Part shown: positions 14,661-22,008 of the stretch, in pieces | How positions within the stretch are numbered: position 1 is the stretch's first letter | Layout of the letters: each line of letters begins with the position of its first letter | Assembly (NCBI RefSeq): GCF_002195995.1 | Contig: NZ_NHON01000018.1 | Span: 1 to 50,319 of the forward strand | Reading direction: 5' to 3' | Origin: Inquilinus limosus | GTDB taxonomy: Bacteria > Pseudomonadota > Alphaproteobacteria > DSM-16000 > Inquilinaceae | Length of the DNA stretch: 50,319 nt | The notes under the pieces: model-generated | What the model was told of the DNA's origin: nothing | Database searches by the model: none | What the model saw: the letters and a program-made list of their open reading frames with translations, nothing else | Position numbers and translations under genes: made by a program

Positions 14661-15647
14661 ATGACCCCATCTCGACGCAACGCCGTGCTGGCCATCGTCG
14701 CCGGCAGCCTGCTGATGACGGCCGCGCCGGCCACGAATCACCCGGCGCCGGACTTCGCCGTGCCCGCCTCCCCGCTCGTCCCGGGCCTGGCGCTGGGTCC
14801 GGAGGTGCCGGACGAGATCCTGCATTCCAGCGACCATGCCTTCGCCGAGCTGCTGGCCGCGGCCGAGAGCAGCCGCGACCCGCTGCAGATGAACAAGGGC
14901 GGCTATGCCGGGCTGTTCCAGCTCGGCGAATCGGCGGCGGCGATCGCCGGCATCTACGACCCGGGCGGGCCGCTGTCGGCGGAGGACACGCGCAACCGCT
15001 GGCGCGGCACCTTCCACATCCCGGGCTATCCGCAGGTGCGGACGATCGGCGACTTCCTGGACACGCCGGCCGCGCAGATCGCGGCCTTCCGCCTGCACCT
15101 GGCCCATCTCGACCGCGAGATCGCGCAGCGCGGCCTGAACCGACATATCGGCGGCTATGTCGCCGGCGTGCCGATCACCTGGGACGGGCTGCGCGCCATG
15201 ATGCATCTGGGCGGGCCGGACGGCACCGAGCGCTTCATCGCCACCGCCGGCGCCTATGACCCGGCCGACGACAACGGCGTGCGGATCAGCGATTACGGCC
15301 GGCGCTTCGCCGGCGTCACCGCGATCCAGCCGACCAAGCCGGCGGTGATCCCGACCGTGGCGACCACCATCGCCGCCCCCAGCCTGGCCGGGGGGCCGAT
15401 CAAGCCGGCCCCCACCTCGGCCCCTGCCTCGGCCGTCGTCATCCCGACCCTGGTCGCGACCACGCCGTCGCCGCGCCGCCGGCCGTCGGACCGGAACCGG
15501 GCGCAACGAAAAAGGGGCGCCCGAGGGCGCCCCTTTCCGAACAACGGATCCGAAGTCGTGCGGATCAGCGCTTGGAGAACTGGAAGCTCCGGCGGGCGCC
15601 GGCCTTGCCGTACTTCTTGCGCTCGACCACGCGCGGGTCGCGGGTGA
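14661..15647 (+). CDS. Secreted lysozyme-like (SLT-type) domain protein with a readthrough tail
   Basis: 328 residues. It has a hydrophobic N-terminal signal segment ([15 protein letters not shown]), then a lysozyme-like domain: [13 protein letters not shown] with a candidate catalytic Glu, [52 protein letters not shown] and [13 protein letters not shown]. It probably cleaves peptidoglycan glycan strands. The last 80 or so residues are low-complexity Pro/Ala/Thr, then Arg-rich, and the frame runs through the rpsI terminator and 83 bases into the rpsI coding sequence on the other strand. The tail may be real or may reflect a lost stop codon. The fold assignment is by motif only. Confidence 0.72.
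   Translation: MTPSRRNAVLAIVAGSLLMTAAPATNHPAPDFAVPASPLVPGLALGPEVPDEILHSSDHAFAELLAAAESSRDPLQMNKGGYAGLFQLGESAAAIAGIYDPGGPLSAEDTRNRWRGTFHIPGYPQVRTIGDFLDTPAAQIAAFRLHLAHLDREIAQRGLNRHIGGYVAGVPITWDGLRAMMHLGGPDGTERFIATAGAYDPADDNGVRISDYGRRFAGVTAIQPTKPAVIPTVATTIAAPSLAGGPIKPAPTSAPASAVVIPTLVATTPSPRRRPSDRNRAQRKRGARGRPFPNNGSEVVRISAWRTGSSGGRRPCRTSCARPRAGRG
15509..15536 (-). terminator. Rho-independent terminator of rplM-rpsI
   Basis: 12-bp symmetrical stem AAAGGGGCGCCC / GGGCGCCCCTTT. On the minus strand it is followed by a T-run (15509-15513). It begins 29 bases after the rpsI stop codon and lies inside the 3' end of the convergent lysozyme-like gene. Confidence 0.9.
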
Positions 15648-16041
15648 GGAAGCCATGGGCCTTCAGCGCGCCGCGCAGGCCCGGCTCATAGGCCACCAGG
15701 GCGCGGCTGAGGCCGTGCCGGACCGCGCCGGCCTGGCCGGAGAGGCCGCCGCCGGTGACGGTGCAGACGACGTCGAACTGGTTCGACCGGTCGCACACCT
15801 CGAAGGGCTGCTTCAGCAGCATGCGCAGCACCGGGCGGGCGAAGTAGATCTCCTGGTCGCGGCCATTGACCGTGACCTTGCCGCTACCGGGCTTGATCCA
15901 GACGCGGGCGACCGCGTCCTTGCGGCGGCCGGTGCCGTAGGAGCGGCCCTGGGCGTCGCGCTTCGGCTCCACCGGCGCGGCCTCGGCCACGGCGCCTTCG
16001 AGGGTCGGCTTCAGATCGGAGAGGGACTGCAGATCGGCCAC
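15565..16041 (-). CDS. rpsI: 30S ribosomal protein S9
   Basis: 158 residues. The core is the S9 family: [18 protein letters not shown] near residue 35, [52 protein letters not shown] at the C-terminus. The final KR reaches the ribosomal P site in known structures. An N-terminal extension of about 30 residues ([16 protein letters not shown]) is typical of alphaproteobacteria. The gene starts 4 bases after rplM, forming the classical rplM-rpsI operon. Confidence 0.98.
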   Translation of the reverse strand: MADLQSLSDLKPTLEGAVAEAAPVEPKRDAQGRSYGTGRRKDAVARVWIKPGSGKVTVNGRDQEIYFARPVLRMLLKQPFEVCDRSNQFDVVCTVTGGGLSGQAGAVRHGLSRALVAYEPGLRGALKAHGFLTRDPRVVERKKYGKAGARRSFQFSKR

Positions 16042-16045
16042 GGCC

Positions 16046-16504
16046 TTACCTCTTGTTCTTCGGATTCATGGCAGCGACGTCCAGCACCTCGGGCTGCTGC
16101 GCCTCGTGCGGATGCGCCGCACCGGCATAGACCTTGAGGTTGCCCATGACCTTCCGGCCCAGCGGACCGCGGGTGATCATGCGCTCGACCGCCTTCTCGA
16201 TCACGCGCTCCGGATGGGCGCCGTCGAGGATCTGGCCCTTCGACCGGCCCTTGATGCCGCCGGCATAGCCGGTGTGCCAGTAGAAGACGCTGTCCTGGCG
16301 CTTGTTGCCGGTCAGACGGACCTTCTCGGCATTGACGACGATGACGTTGTCGCCGGTGTCGACGTGAGGGGTGAAGGTGGTCTTGTGCTTGCCGCGAAGG
16401 CGCATCGCGATGATGCTGGCGAGCCGACCGAGAACGACGCCGTCGGCGTCGACCACGATCCACTTCTTCTCCACCTCGGCGGGCTTGGCGGAATATGTCT
16501 TCAT
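16046..16504 (-). CDS. rplM: 50S ribosomal protein L13
   Basis: 152 residues. It begins [20 protein letters not shown], with [48 protein letters not shown] and [32 protein letters not shown], all diagnostic of L13. The start at 16504 is fixed by homology; an in-frame upstream extension exists but is not part of the family. L13 binds 23S rRNA early in 50S assembly. A strong promoter and a structured leader lie upstream. Confidence 0.98.
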   Translation of the reverse strand: MKTYSAKPAEVEKKWIVVDADGVVLGRLASIIAMRLRGKHKTTFTPHVDTGDNVIVVNAEKVRLTGNKRQDSVFYWHTGYAGGIKGRSKGQILDGAHPERVIEKAVERMITRGPLGRKVMGNLKVYAGAAHPHEAQQPEVLDVAAMNPKNKR

Positions 16505-16539
16505 GACGGGCCCTTGATCGAGGGTCGGGAACGGATGCC

Positions 16540-16567
16540 GCCGGCCGCCCTGGGGAGGGCTTCCGGC
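16540..16567 (-). promoter_or_regulatory. Stem-loop in the rplM leader, possible autoregulatory element
   Basis: Nested pairing GCCGG/CCGGC and GCCCT/AGGGC with a short loop, 36-63 bases upstream of the L13 start codon and downstream of the promoter. L13 leaders are known regulatory RNAs in other bacteria; whether this one is equivalent is inference. Confidence 0.4.
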
Positions 16568-16577
16568 GAGAGGCCGC

Positions 16578-16606
16578 TGTCTACGCGTGCGGACCGGCCG
16601 CGTCAA
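16578..16606 (-). promoter_or_regulatory. Sigma-70-type promoter for rplM-rpsI
   Basis: On the minus strand TTGACG (16601-16606) and TAGACA (16578-16583) are separated by exactly 17 bases. It lies about 75 bases upstream of the L13 start codon, which leaves room for the leader stem-loop. Confidence 0.7.
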
Positions 16607-16706
16607 CGGAAAAAAGCGGCGAAACCACAGTCACTTAGCGTAACGGTATTTGAATACCTTCCGCGTAGGCCGCAGGATCGCAAGCGTTTCCGCAGCATAG
16701 CCGCAG

Positions 16707-17849
16707 TCACGCCGCGGCGAAGCCCTGCATCACCAGCCGCACCAGGTCGGCCTGGCGGCAGGTGCCGGTCTTGCCGAACACGGCCTTGAGATAGCCGCGC
16801 AGGGTGTTGACGCTGACGCCCCACTCCGCCGCCAGGCTGCCGATGGTGGCGCCGGAGGCCAGGCGCGACGCCACCTCCGCCTCCCGCGCGGTCAGGCCGA
16901 AGGCGGTCATCAGGGCGCGCCCGTCGACCGACCGCGCCTCGTCCGGCGCCGCGATGAAGATCGCCGCGCGGGCCGGGCCGCAGCGCCCGTCCACGGGATC
17001 GACGGCGGTGACCGGCGCCACCGTCAGCACCAGCGGCGCGCGGCCCTGCGGGTCCGACAGGCACAGCCGGGTCGAGGCCGCGGCGGCGCCGCGCGCCAGG
17101 GCGCCCTCCGCCGGCCGCGCCAGGATCGCCGCCATCGCCGCCACCATCTGGCGCAGCAGCCCGGTCTCGGCGGGCAGCGCCGCGGCGACCCCGGCCGAGG
17201 ACAGACGCAGGCCGCGATGCTGCCGCCCGATCTCCTCCGCCCGCCGGTTGACGAACAGCGGCCGGCACTCGCGGTCGACCAGGATCACGCCGGACTCCAG
17301 CGCATCCAGGGCCGCCTGGCTGCCCGCCACCAGCAGCTCGCTGGCGGCCAGCCGCCGGCGCAGCCGCTCAGCCGCCGCGAAATGCGGCATCACGAGCTGC
17401 AGCGCCGTCAGCTCCGCCGGCTCGAAGTCCCGCATCTGCCGCGGGCGGCAGACCGCGACCATGCGCGAGCTCAGGCGGCCCTGCCACGCGTAGACGCCGG
17501 CGCGGAAGCCGTTCATCGGCCGCACCACCTCGTTGTACATCTCGGTCCGCAGGAAATCGGCATCGGCGATCAGGCTGGACGACGCCACCGCGCGCCGCGC
17601 CGGGATCGACTGCAGCCAGTCCGCCGCCGCGCCGCCGTCGCCCGCCGCCTCGGCCAGGCGCCTGACGGCGCCGCCATCGACCCCGACGCCGAGCCCCGCG
17701 GCGGGCCGACCCGCCTCGCGGGTCAGCAGCACCGCATGGTCGGCCCCGACCAGGCCGCGCAGGATGCCGAGGCTGTCCGCCCAGCCCTCCGGCCTCGCGG
17801 CCGCGTCATAGATCCGCTCGACCGCACCGAACACCGCCTCCGCCTGCAT
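16707..17849 (-). CDS. LuxR-family transcriptional regulator
   Basis: 380 residues. The C-terminal LuxR helix-turn-helix is FGLTAREAEVASRLASGATI then AAEWGVSVNTLRGYLKAVFGKTG, about residues 315-375. The N-terminal two-thirds is a sensor region (IYDAAARPEGWADSLGILRG, and a PAS-like middle ALDALESGVILVDRECRPLFVNRRAEEIG). The ligand is not known. This class is often found as orphan regulators in alphaproteobacteria. It is not linked to an autoinducer synthase here. It lies between rplM and the PaaI thioesterase, alone on its strand segment. A weak inverted repeat TAAC-N10-GTTA at 17954-17971 lies about 105 bases upstream. Confidence 0.9.
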   Translation of the reverse strand: MQAEAVFGAVERIYDAAARPEGWADSLGILRGLVGADHAVLLTREAGRPAAGLGVGVDGGAVRRLAEAAGDGGAAADWLQSIPARRAVASSSLIADADFLRTEMYNEVVRPMNGFRAGVYAWQGRLSSRMVAVCRPRQMRDFEPAELTALQLVMPHFAAAERLRRRLAASELLVAGSQAALDALESGVILVDRECRPLFVNRRAEEIGRQHRGLRLSSAGVAAALPAETGLLRQMVAAMAAILARPAEGALARGAAAASTRLCLSDPQGRAPLVLTVAPVTAVDPVDGRCGPARAAIFIAAPDEARSVDGRALMTAFGLTAREAEVASRLASGATIGSLAAEWGVSVNTLRGYLKAVFGKTGTCRQADLVRLVMQGFAAA

Positions 17850-18077
17850 GCCCCCGCCCCGAATGCCTTATTGAAATCGCATGGCTCCGCAACGGCCCCA
17901 GAAGACGGGCGGAAGATGGCAATCCTCGGGACCGGATTGTGGCCGCCCTGCCATAACTGGTATGACGGTTAGTATTGCGACAGGATGACAGTCCTTTCGC
18001 ACCGGCATCGAGCCGACATCGGTCCCCTGAGGCGCGGTGCGCCGGGGCTGGGCGCGCCATCGGCGGAAGCGGTCTCC

Positions 18078-18500
18078 TCAGGCCTGGGGGGGAATCGAAT
18101 AGGTGCCGGTGGCATGGGCCACCGGCTCCGGCTCGCCTTCCGAGAACAGCAGCACCTCGCCATAGGCGAGGCGCTTGCCGAGCTTGAGCAGCCGGGCCTC
18201 GGCCACCACCGGCACCAGCGCCGGGCGGCGCAGGAAGTTGATCGCCATCGAGGTGGTGACCGCCAGCTCGACCCGGCCGATGCGGCTGAGCACCGCGGCG
18301 TAGAGCGCCACGTCGGCCAGGCCGAACAGGGCCGGGCCGGTGATGGTGCCGCCGGGCCGCACGAAGTCCTCGCGGCAGGGCATCACCAGCGTCGCCGTGC
18401 CGGCACCCAGCGCCGTGACCGTCACCCCGAAGGCGCCGATCAGCGGCACGCCGTCGCGGATGATCGCCTCCACCACCTCGGCCTCGATCGCCGGCTGCAT
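18078..18500 (-). CDS. PaaI-type hotdog thioesterase
   Basis: 140 residues of the hotdog fold. The block RPGGTITGPALFGLADVALYAAV supplies the usual catalytic Asp region, followed by VTTSMAINFLRRP and GEVLLFSEGEPEPVAHATGTYSIPP. It probably hydrolyses acyl-CoA thioesters. GAGAGGAGG lies 6 bases before the ATG at 18500. In related genomes such a thioesterase often lies just upstream of rplM, and an enoyl-CoA hydratase lies nearby here as well, which suggests an old neighbourhood. The substrate is unknown. Confidence 0.88.
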   Translation of the reverse strand: MQPAIEAEVVEAIIRDGVPLIGAFGVTVTALGAGTATLVMPCREDFVRPGGTITGPALFGLADVALYAAVLSRIGRVELAVTTSMAINFLRRPALVPVVAEARLLKLGKRLAYGEVLLFSEGEPEPVAHATGTYSIPPQA

Positions 18501-18625
18501 CGCCGCCCTCCTCTCCCGGTTCCCGCCAGTAGGGCCGAGCGCGACGGCGGCCGCAAGCCTCGGCTGCCCGGCATGGGCCTGGCGGCGAGTGGAGGCTTCA
18601 GATCGGCTCGCCTCGGTTGGCGCCG

Positions 18626-19216
18626 TCAGGCGGCGGCGCGGCTCCGGCGCGCATCGCTCACCGTGAGCCAGATCGCCGAGACCAGGAAGTAGAAGGCGCC
18701 GAACGCGGCATAGGGGGCGATGGCGGCGATGCCGACGGCCTCGGCGCCCCCGGCCTGCTTGAGAAAGAACAGCCCGGCCAGGGCCGACTGGGCGCCGCTC
18801 AGGATCATCGCCCATTGCGCGCCATACGACGCCCAGCGCCTGACGGCGGTGGCGAGCTGGAAGGCGCCGGCCAGCACGGCCCAGACGCCGTAGACGCCGA
18901 GCACGGCGTTCATGCCGCGACCCAGGGCGATGGCGACGGCGATCGCGGTGAGCACGCTGATGCCGGCGTTCAGCATCTGGGTCCGGTTGCGGCCCAGCCC
19001 GCCGGAGCGCCGGGCGTCGACCAGGTTCGCGAGGGCATCCCACGCCGGATAGGCGACCAGCATGACGGCCGACAGCTGCGGCATGTCCTTCGCCGCCGTG
19101 AAGGCCAGGGCGACCCAGGCCGCCGCGACCGCGAACCGGATGGTGTAGTAGCGCTTGAGCCAGCCGGATGACGGCGCGGCGGGCTGGGAATCGGTGATCG
19201 GAAGCTGCATGTCCAT
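18626..19216 (-). CDS. Multi-pass membrane protein, DUF308/HdeD-like
   Basis: 196 residues with about six hydrophobic segments (for example IRFAVAAAWVALAFTAA, SAVMLVAYPAWDAL, GISVLTAIAVAIALG, AVLGVYGVWAVLAGAFQLAT and AYAAFGAFYFLVSAIWLTVSD). The GVWAVLAGAFQLATAVRR segment resembles DUF308 repeats. The function is unknown. A 32-bp palindromic operator lies 8 bases upstream of the start codon, so the gene is very likely repressed by a dimeric regulator, possibly TetR or PadR type, not encoded beside it. The ribosome binding site is TGGAGAA. Confidence 0.75.
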   Translation of the reverse strand: MDMQLPITDSQPAAPSSGWLKRYYTIRFAVAAAWVALAFTAAKDMPQLSAVMLVAYPAWDALANLVDARRSGGLGRNRTQMLNAGISVLTAIAVAIALGRGMNAVLGVYGVWAVLAGAFQLATAVRRWASYGAQWAMILSGAQSALAGLFFLKQAGGAEAVGIAAIAPYAAFGAFYFLVSAIWLTVSDARRSRAAA

Positions 19217-19223
19217 TCTCCAG

Positions 19224-19255
19224 AAGTTATCTACCTACTAGAAGGTAGATAACTT
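19224..19255. promoter_or_regulatory. 32-bp palindromic operator, AAGTTATCTACCT-N6-AGGTAGATAACTT
   Basis: Perfect 13-bp arms around ACTAGA, centred about 23 bases upstream of the start of the DUF308-like gene, over its likely promoter. It is AT-rich compared with its surroundings. The shape and length suit a TetR- or PadR-family dimer pair. Confidence 0.8.
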
Positions 19256-19444
19256 TCGATCAATCACTTTCTGGGGCGCCGAGACCGGTTGCCGCAGGCC
19301 GGGCCTCCATCGTCGCTCCCCTCGAAAGCCGATCCGGCCGGTCGAGCCGGCGGCAAGTGCCCTCGAGGAGACGCGGGCGACGTCCGGGCGCGGCTTCGCC
19401 ACAGCCGCAAATGACGGCGTGGGTTGAGCGGTCCTGCCAACCCT

Positions 19445-19540
19445 CACCGTCATCGCGAGCCCCGAAGGGGGCGTGGCGATCCAGGTCGGCGCCGGCTCAT
19501 GCGGTGGGATGGATTGCTTCGCTGCGCTCGCAATGACGGT
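19445..19540. repeat. CGTCATTGCGAG-type palindromic repeat, copy A3
   Basis: Ends CACCGTCATCGCGAG and CTCGCAATGACGGT pair with one mismatch. The interior (GCGATCCAGG ... TGGATTGCTTCGC) is a diverged form of copies A1 and A2. Confidence 0.8.
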
Positions 19541-19559
19541 CCGGTTGGAGCCGTCCCCG

Positions 19560-19615
19560 CCAACCCTCACCGTCATCGCGAGCCCGGAGGGCGTGGCGAT
19601 CCAGGTTGGCGCCGG
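19560..19615. repeat. Partial direct copy of the left half of repeat A3
   Basis: GCCAACCCTCACCGTCATCG and GGCGTGGCGATCCAGG repeat the sequence at 19438-19493 with a few differences and no matching right half. The two left halves are about 122 bases apart in the same orientation. Confidence 0.75.
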
Positions 19616-19633
19616 CCGCGCCGGTTAAGGTCA

Positions 19634-19650
19634 CGCAATGTTTCATTGCG
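19634..19650. promoter_or_regulatory. Inverted repeat CGCAATG-TTT-CATTGCG
   Basis: Perfect 7-bp arms with a 3-base spacer, 20 bases upstream of the start of the unknown 291-residue protein. It could be an operator or an RNA hairpin in the leader. The neighbouring repeats also contain GCAATG, so an origin from repeat A is possible. Confidence 0.5.
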
Positions 19651-19669
19651 CGGCCTCGCGATCTTGTTC

Positions 19670-20545
19670 ATGATACGTTCCATGCAAAGAGGTGCGGAAT
19701 CCGATCTCGACGTCCAGGCCTATTGCCGCAGCCTCGCGCTGCAGCAGATCCAGATGCTCACCCGCCTGGCCGAGATCGCCATGCAGCTCGCCGAGGCCGA
19801 AGGCGCCCGCGCCGTCGCCGCCCAGGCCAGGGCCGCCCAGCCCAAGGCCGATGAGGTCGTGGTGCAGGACGCCCGGGCCGAGGCGCAGGAGGCCGGGCTG
19901 GCCTTCAGCCGCTTCTCCCGCTCGGTGCAGCGCTCGCTGGCCCTGCGCGCCCGTGCCGCCGACCGGCTGTGCGCCGACGAACGGATCGCCGCCGCCGCCC
20001 GCGAGGCCGGCCGCCAGGCCCGCCGCGCCCGCCAGCGCGAGGAGGTCGAGGAGATCATGGCCAGCATGATCGGCGACGAGGTCCGGGATCCGCGCCGCCG
20101 CCGCCGGCTGGAGGAGGATCTCGAGATGCGGCTCGACAGCCTCTACGACGACGTGGCGGTGCGGGTCGAGGACCGGGCGATCGGCGCGGTGCTGGCCGGG
20201 CTGTGCTGCGGCCTGGGCCTGGCCGAGGAATGGCGCCGCTGGGGCGTCCGCAGCTGGCCCGCCACGCCGCGGCCGCCCCGGCCGGCCGGCGACCCCGAAA
20301 CGGTCGAGGCCGAGCGGGCCGGGCGCCGGCGCGCGGTCGCCGCCGCCATGGGCCGGGCCTTCGCCGAGATCACGGACACGCCCCGGCTGGAAGCGCTACG
20401 GGCCCTGCTCGCCGTCCGGATGCAGGAGCCCGAGGTCGTCGCCTGGCTCGACACCGAGACCACCGCCACCATCGCCGAGCGCATCTGCTGCTCCCTCGGC
20501 CTCGGCACCTATCGCGACATCCCGGACGGTCACGACACCGGGTGA
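19670..20545 (+). CDS. Unknown alpha-helical cytosolic protein
   Basis: 291 residues (287 if the second ATG at 19682 is used). It is almost all Ala/Arg/Glu-rich helix, for example LALQQIQMLTRLAEIAMQLAE, REAGRQARRARQREEVEEIM and EEDLEMRLDSLYDDVAVRVED, ending with a pattern that recurs twice (GAVLAGLCCGLGLAEEW and ATIAERICCSLGLGTYRD). No signal peptide, membrane span or known catalytic motif is visible. The repeated CCxLGLG pattern suggests an internal duplication. I do not recognise the family. It sits between repeat elements and an enoyl-CoA hydratase gene. Confidence 0.72.
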   Translation: MIRSMQRGAESDLDVQAYCRSLALQQIQMLTRLAEIAMQLAEAEGARAVAAQARAAQPKADEVVVQDARAEAQEAGLAFSRFSRSVQRSLALRARAADRLCADERIAAAAREAGRQARRARQREEVEEIMASMIGDEVRDPRRRRRLEEDLEMRLDSLYDDVAVRVEDRAIGAVLAGLCCGLGLAEEWRRWGVRSWPATPRPPRPAGDPETVEAERAGRRRAVAAAMGRAFAEITDTPRLEALRALLAVRMQEPEVVAWLDTETTATIAERICCSLGLGTYRDIPDGHDTG

Positions 20546-20629
20546 CCGGCCTCTCCCCCGTTCACGGCTGTTTCATCCGACGATCCTCGGGGTAGAGTGC
20601 GTCCGCACCGACCGGCCCGAGGAACCGCC

Positions 20630-21472
20630 ATGTCCGCCGACCCGCTGCCCGCTGGCTCGACGCCAATCGGCCCGAAGCCCCCCGCCCCTGCGGCGGCGAG
20701 CGGCCTGCTGCTGCGGCACGATGCCGACGGCGTCGCCGTGCTGACCCTGAACCGGCCGGCGGCGCGCAACGCCCTGTCCCTGGCGCTGATGCTGGCGCTG
20801 GAGACGGAGCTGCAGGCGATCCGCCAGGACGAGTCGGTCAAGGCGGTTGTGCTGGCCGCTGCCGGCCCGGTGTTCTGCGCCGGCCACGACCTGAAGGAGC
20901 TGCGCGGCGACCCGAGCCGCGCGCATTACGAACGCATCTTCGCCCAATGCTCGGCCCTGATGCTGGCCATCACCCGGCTGCCCAAGCCGGTGATCGCGCA
21001 GGTGCAGGGCATGGCCACCGCCGCCGGCTGCCAGCTGGTCGCGACCTGCGACCTGGCCGTCGCCGCCGCCGAGGCGCGCTTCGCCACGCCCGGCGTGAAT
21101 ATCGGCCTGTTCTGCTCCACCCCCATGGTCGCGCTGTCGCGCGCCGTCGGCCGCAAGCCGGCGATGGAGATGCTGCTGACCGGCGACCCGGTCACGGCCG
21201 GGCGGGCGCGCGAGCTGGGCCTGGTCAACCGGGTGGTGCCGGCGGAGCGGCTGGCGGAGGAGGCGATGGGCCTGGCCCGGCAGATCGGGGCCAAGTCGCC
21301 GCTGACCCTGGCGATCGGCAAGGAAGCCTTCTACGAGCAGGCCGAGATGGGGCTGCAGGGAGCCTATGAGTATGCGAGCGAGGTCATGACCCGGAACATG
21401 CTGGCCCGAGACGCCGAGGAAGGCATCGATGCCTTCCTGGAGAAGCGCCCGCCCGTCTGGCAGGGGCGCTGA
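20630..21472 (+). CDS. Enoyl-CoA hydratase/isomerase family protein
   Basis: 280 residues of the crotonase fold. The first oxyanion-hole block is AAGPVFCAGHDLKEL, the second GMATAAGCQLVATCDLAVAA, followed by ATPGVNIGLFCSTPMVALSRAVG. Residues usually serving as the hydratase glutamates are replaced (ATPGVNIGL), as in ECHDC3-like members, so classical hydration is uncertain. About 25 N-terminal residues before the fold are Pro/Ala-rich. GAGGAA precedes the ATG by a few bases; a GTG 33 bases earlier is an alternative start. The next gene, a CoA-binding protein, starts 7 bases later, so the two are probably cotranscribed. Confidence 0.9.
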   Translation: MSADPLPAGSTPIGPKPPAPAAASGLLLRHDADGVAVLTLNRPAARNALSLALMLALETELQAIRQDESVKAVVLAAAGPVFCAGHDLKELRGDPSRAHYERIFAQCSALMLAITRLPKPVIAQVQGMATAAGCQLVATCDLAVAAAEARFATPGVNIGLFCSTPMVALSRAVGRKPAMEMLLTGDPVTAGRARELGLVNRVVPAERLAEEAMGLARQIGAKSPLTLAIGKEAFYEQAEMGLQGAYEYASEVMTRNMLARDAEEGIDAFLEKRPPVWQGR

Positions 21473-21478
21473 GCGGCG

Positions 21479-22003
21479 ATGGATCACGAGCGCCCCATGA
21501 CCCACGAACGCCCCATGACCCACGAACGCTACGACGACGCCTATCTGCGCGGCATCCTGCGCGAGGTGAAGACCATCGCCATGGTCGGCGCCAGCCCGAA
21601 CTGGAACCGCCCCAGCTATTTCGCCATGACCTATCTGCAGGGCAAGGGCTACCGCGTCATCCCGGTGAATCCCGGCGTGGCCGGCCAGACCATCCTGAAG
21701 GAGACGGTGTATGCCAGCCTGGCCGAGGTGCCGGTGCCGGTCGACATGGTCGACATCTTCCGCAACAGCGAGGCCGCGGCGGGCGTGGTGGACGCGGCGC
21801 TGGCCCTGCCGGTGCGGCCGAAGGTGATCTGGATGCAGCTGGGCGTGCGCAACGACGCCGCCGCGGCGAAGGCGGAGGCCGCCGGCATCCGGGTGGTGAT
21901 GAACCGCTGCCCGAAGATCGAATGGGCGCGGCTGAACGGCGAGCTGAGCTGGATGGGCACCTCGTCGCGCGTGATTTCGTCGAAGATCCAGAAAAGAGGG
22001 TGA
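21479..22003 (+). CDS. CoA-binding (Rossmann) domain protein, YccU type
   Basis: 174 residues (or 168 or 162). It has the CoA_binding domain: VKTIAMVGASPNWNRPSYF, YRVIPVNPG, VDIFRNSEAA, PKVIWMQLGV and a conserved NRCPKIEW near the end. Such proteins bind CoA or nucleotides; the role is unknown. The N-terminus is an 18-base tandem repeat encoding MDHERP-MTHERP-MTHERY, each unit with its own ATG, so the start is ambiguous (21479, 21497 or 21515). It lies 7 bases after the enoyl-CoA hydratase and 5 bases before metY, forming a three-gene operon. Confidence 0.9.
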   Translation: MDHERPMTHERPMTHERYDDAYLRGILREVKTIAMVGASPNWNRPSYFAMTYLQGKGYRVIPVNPGVAGQTILKETVYASLAEVPVPVDMVDIFRNSEAAAGVVDAALALPVRPKVIWMQLGVRNDAAAAKAEAAGIRVVMNRCPKIEWARLNGELSWMGTSSRVISSKIQKRG

Positions 22004-22008
22004 GGATC

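Noticed and set aside
16645-16658. Inverted repeat GGTATT-TG-AATACC between rplM and LuxR
   Set aside because: Short and lacking a T-run or a clear position relative to a start; too weak to call.
17954-17971. LuxR box upstream of the LuxR gene
   Set aside because: The symmetry is only TAAC-N10-GTTA with a weakly matching interior, so it is not listed as a site.
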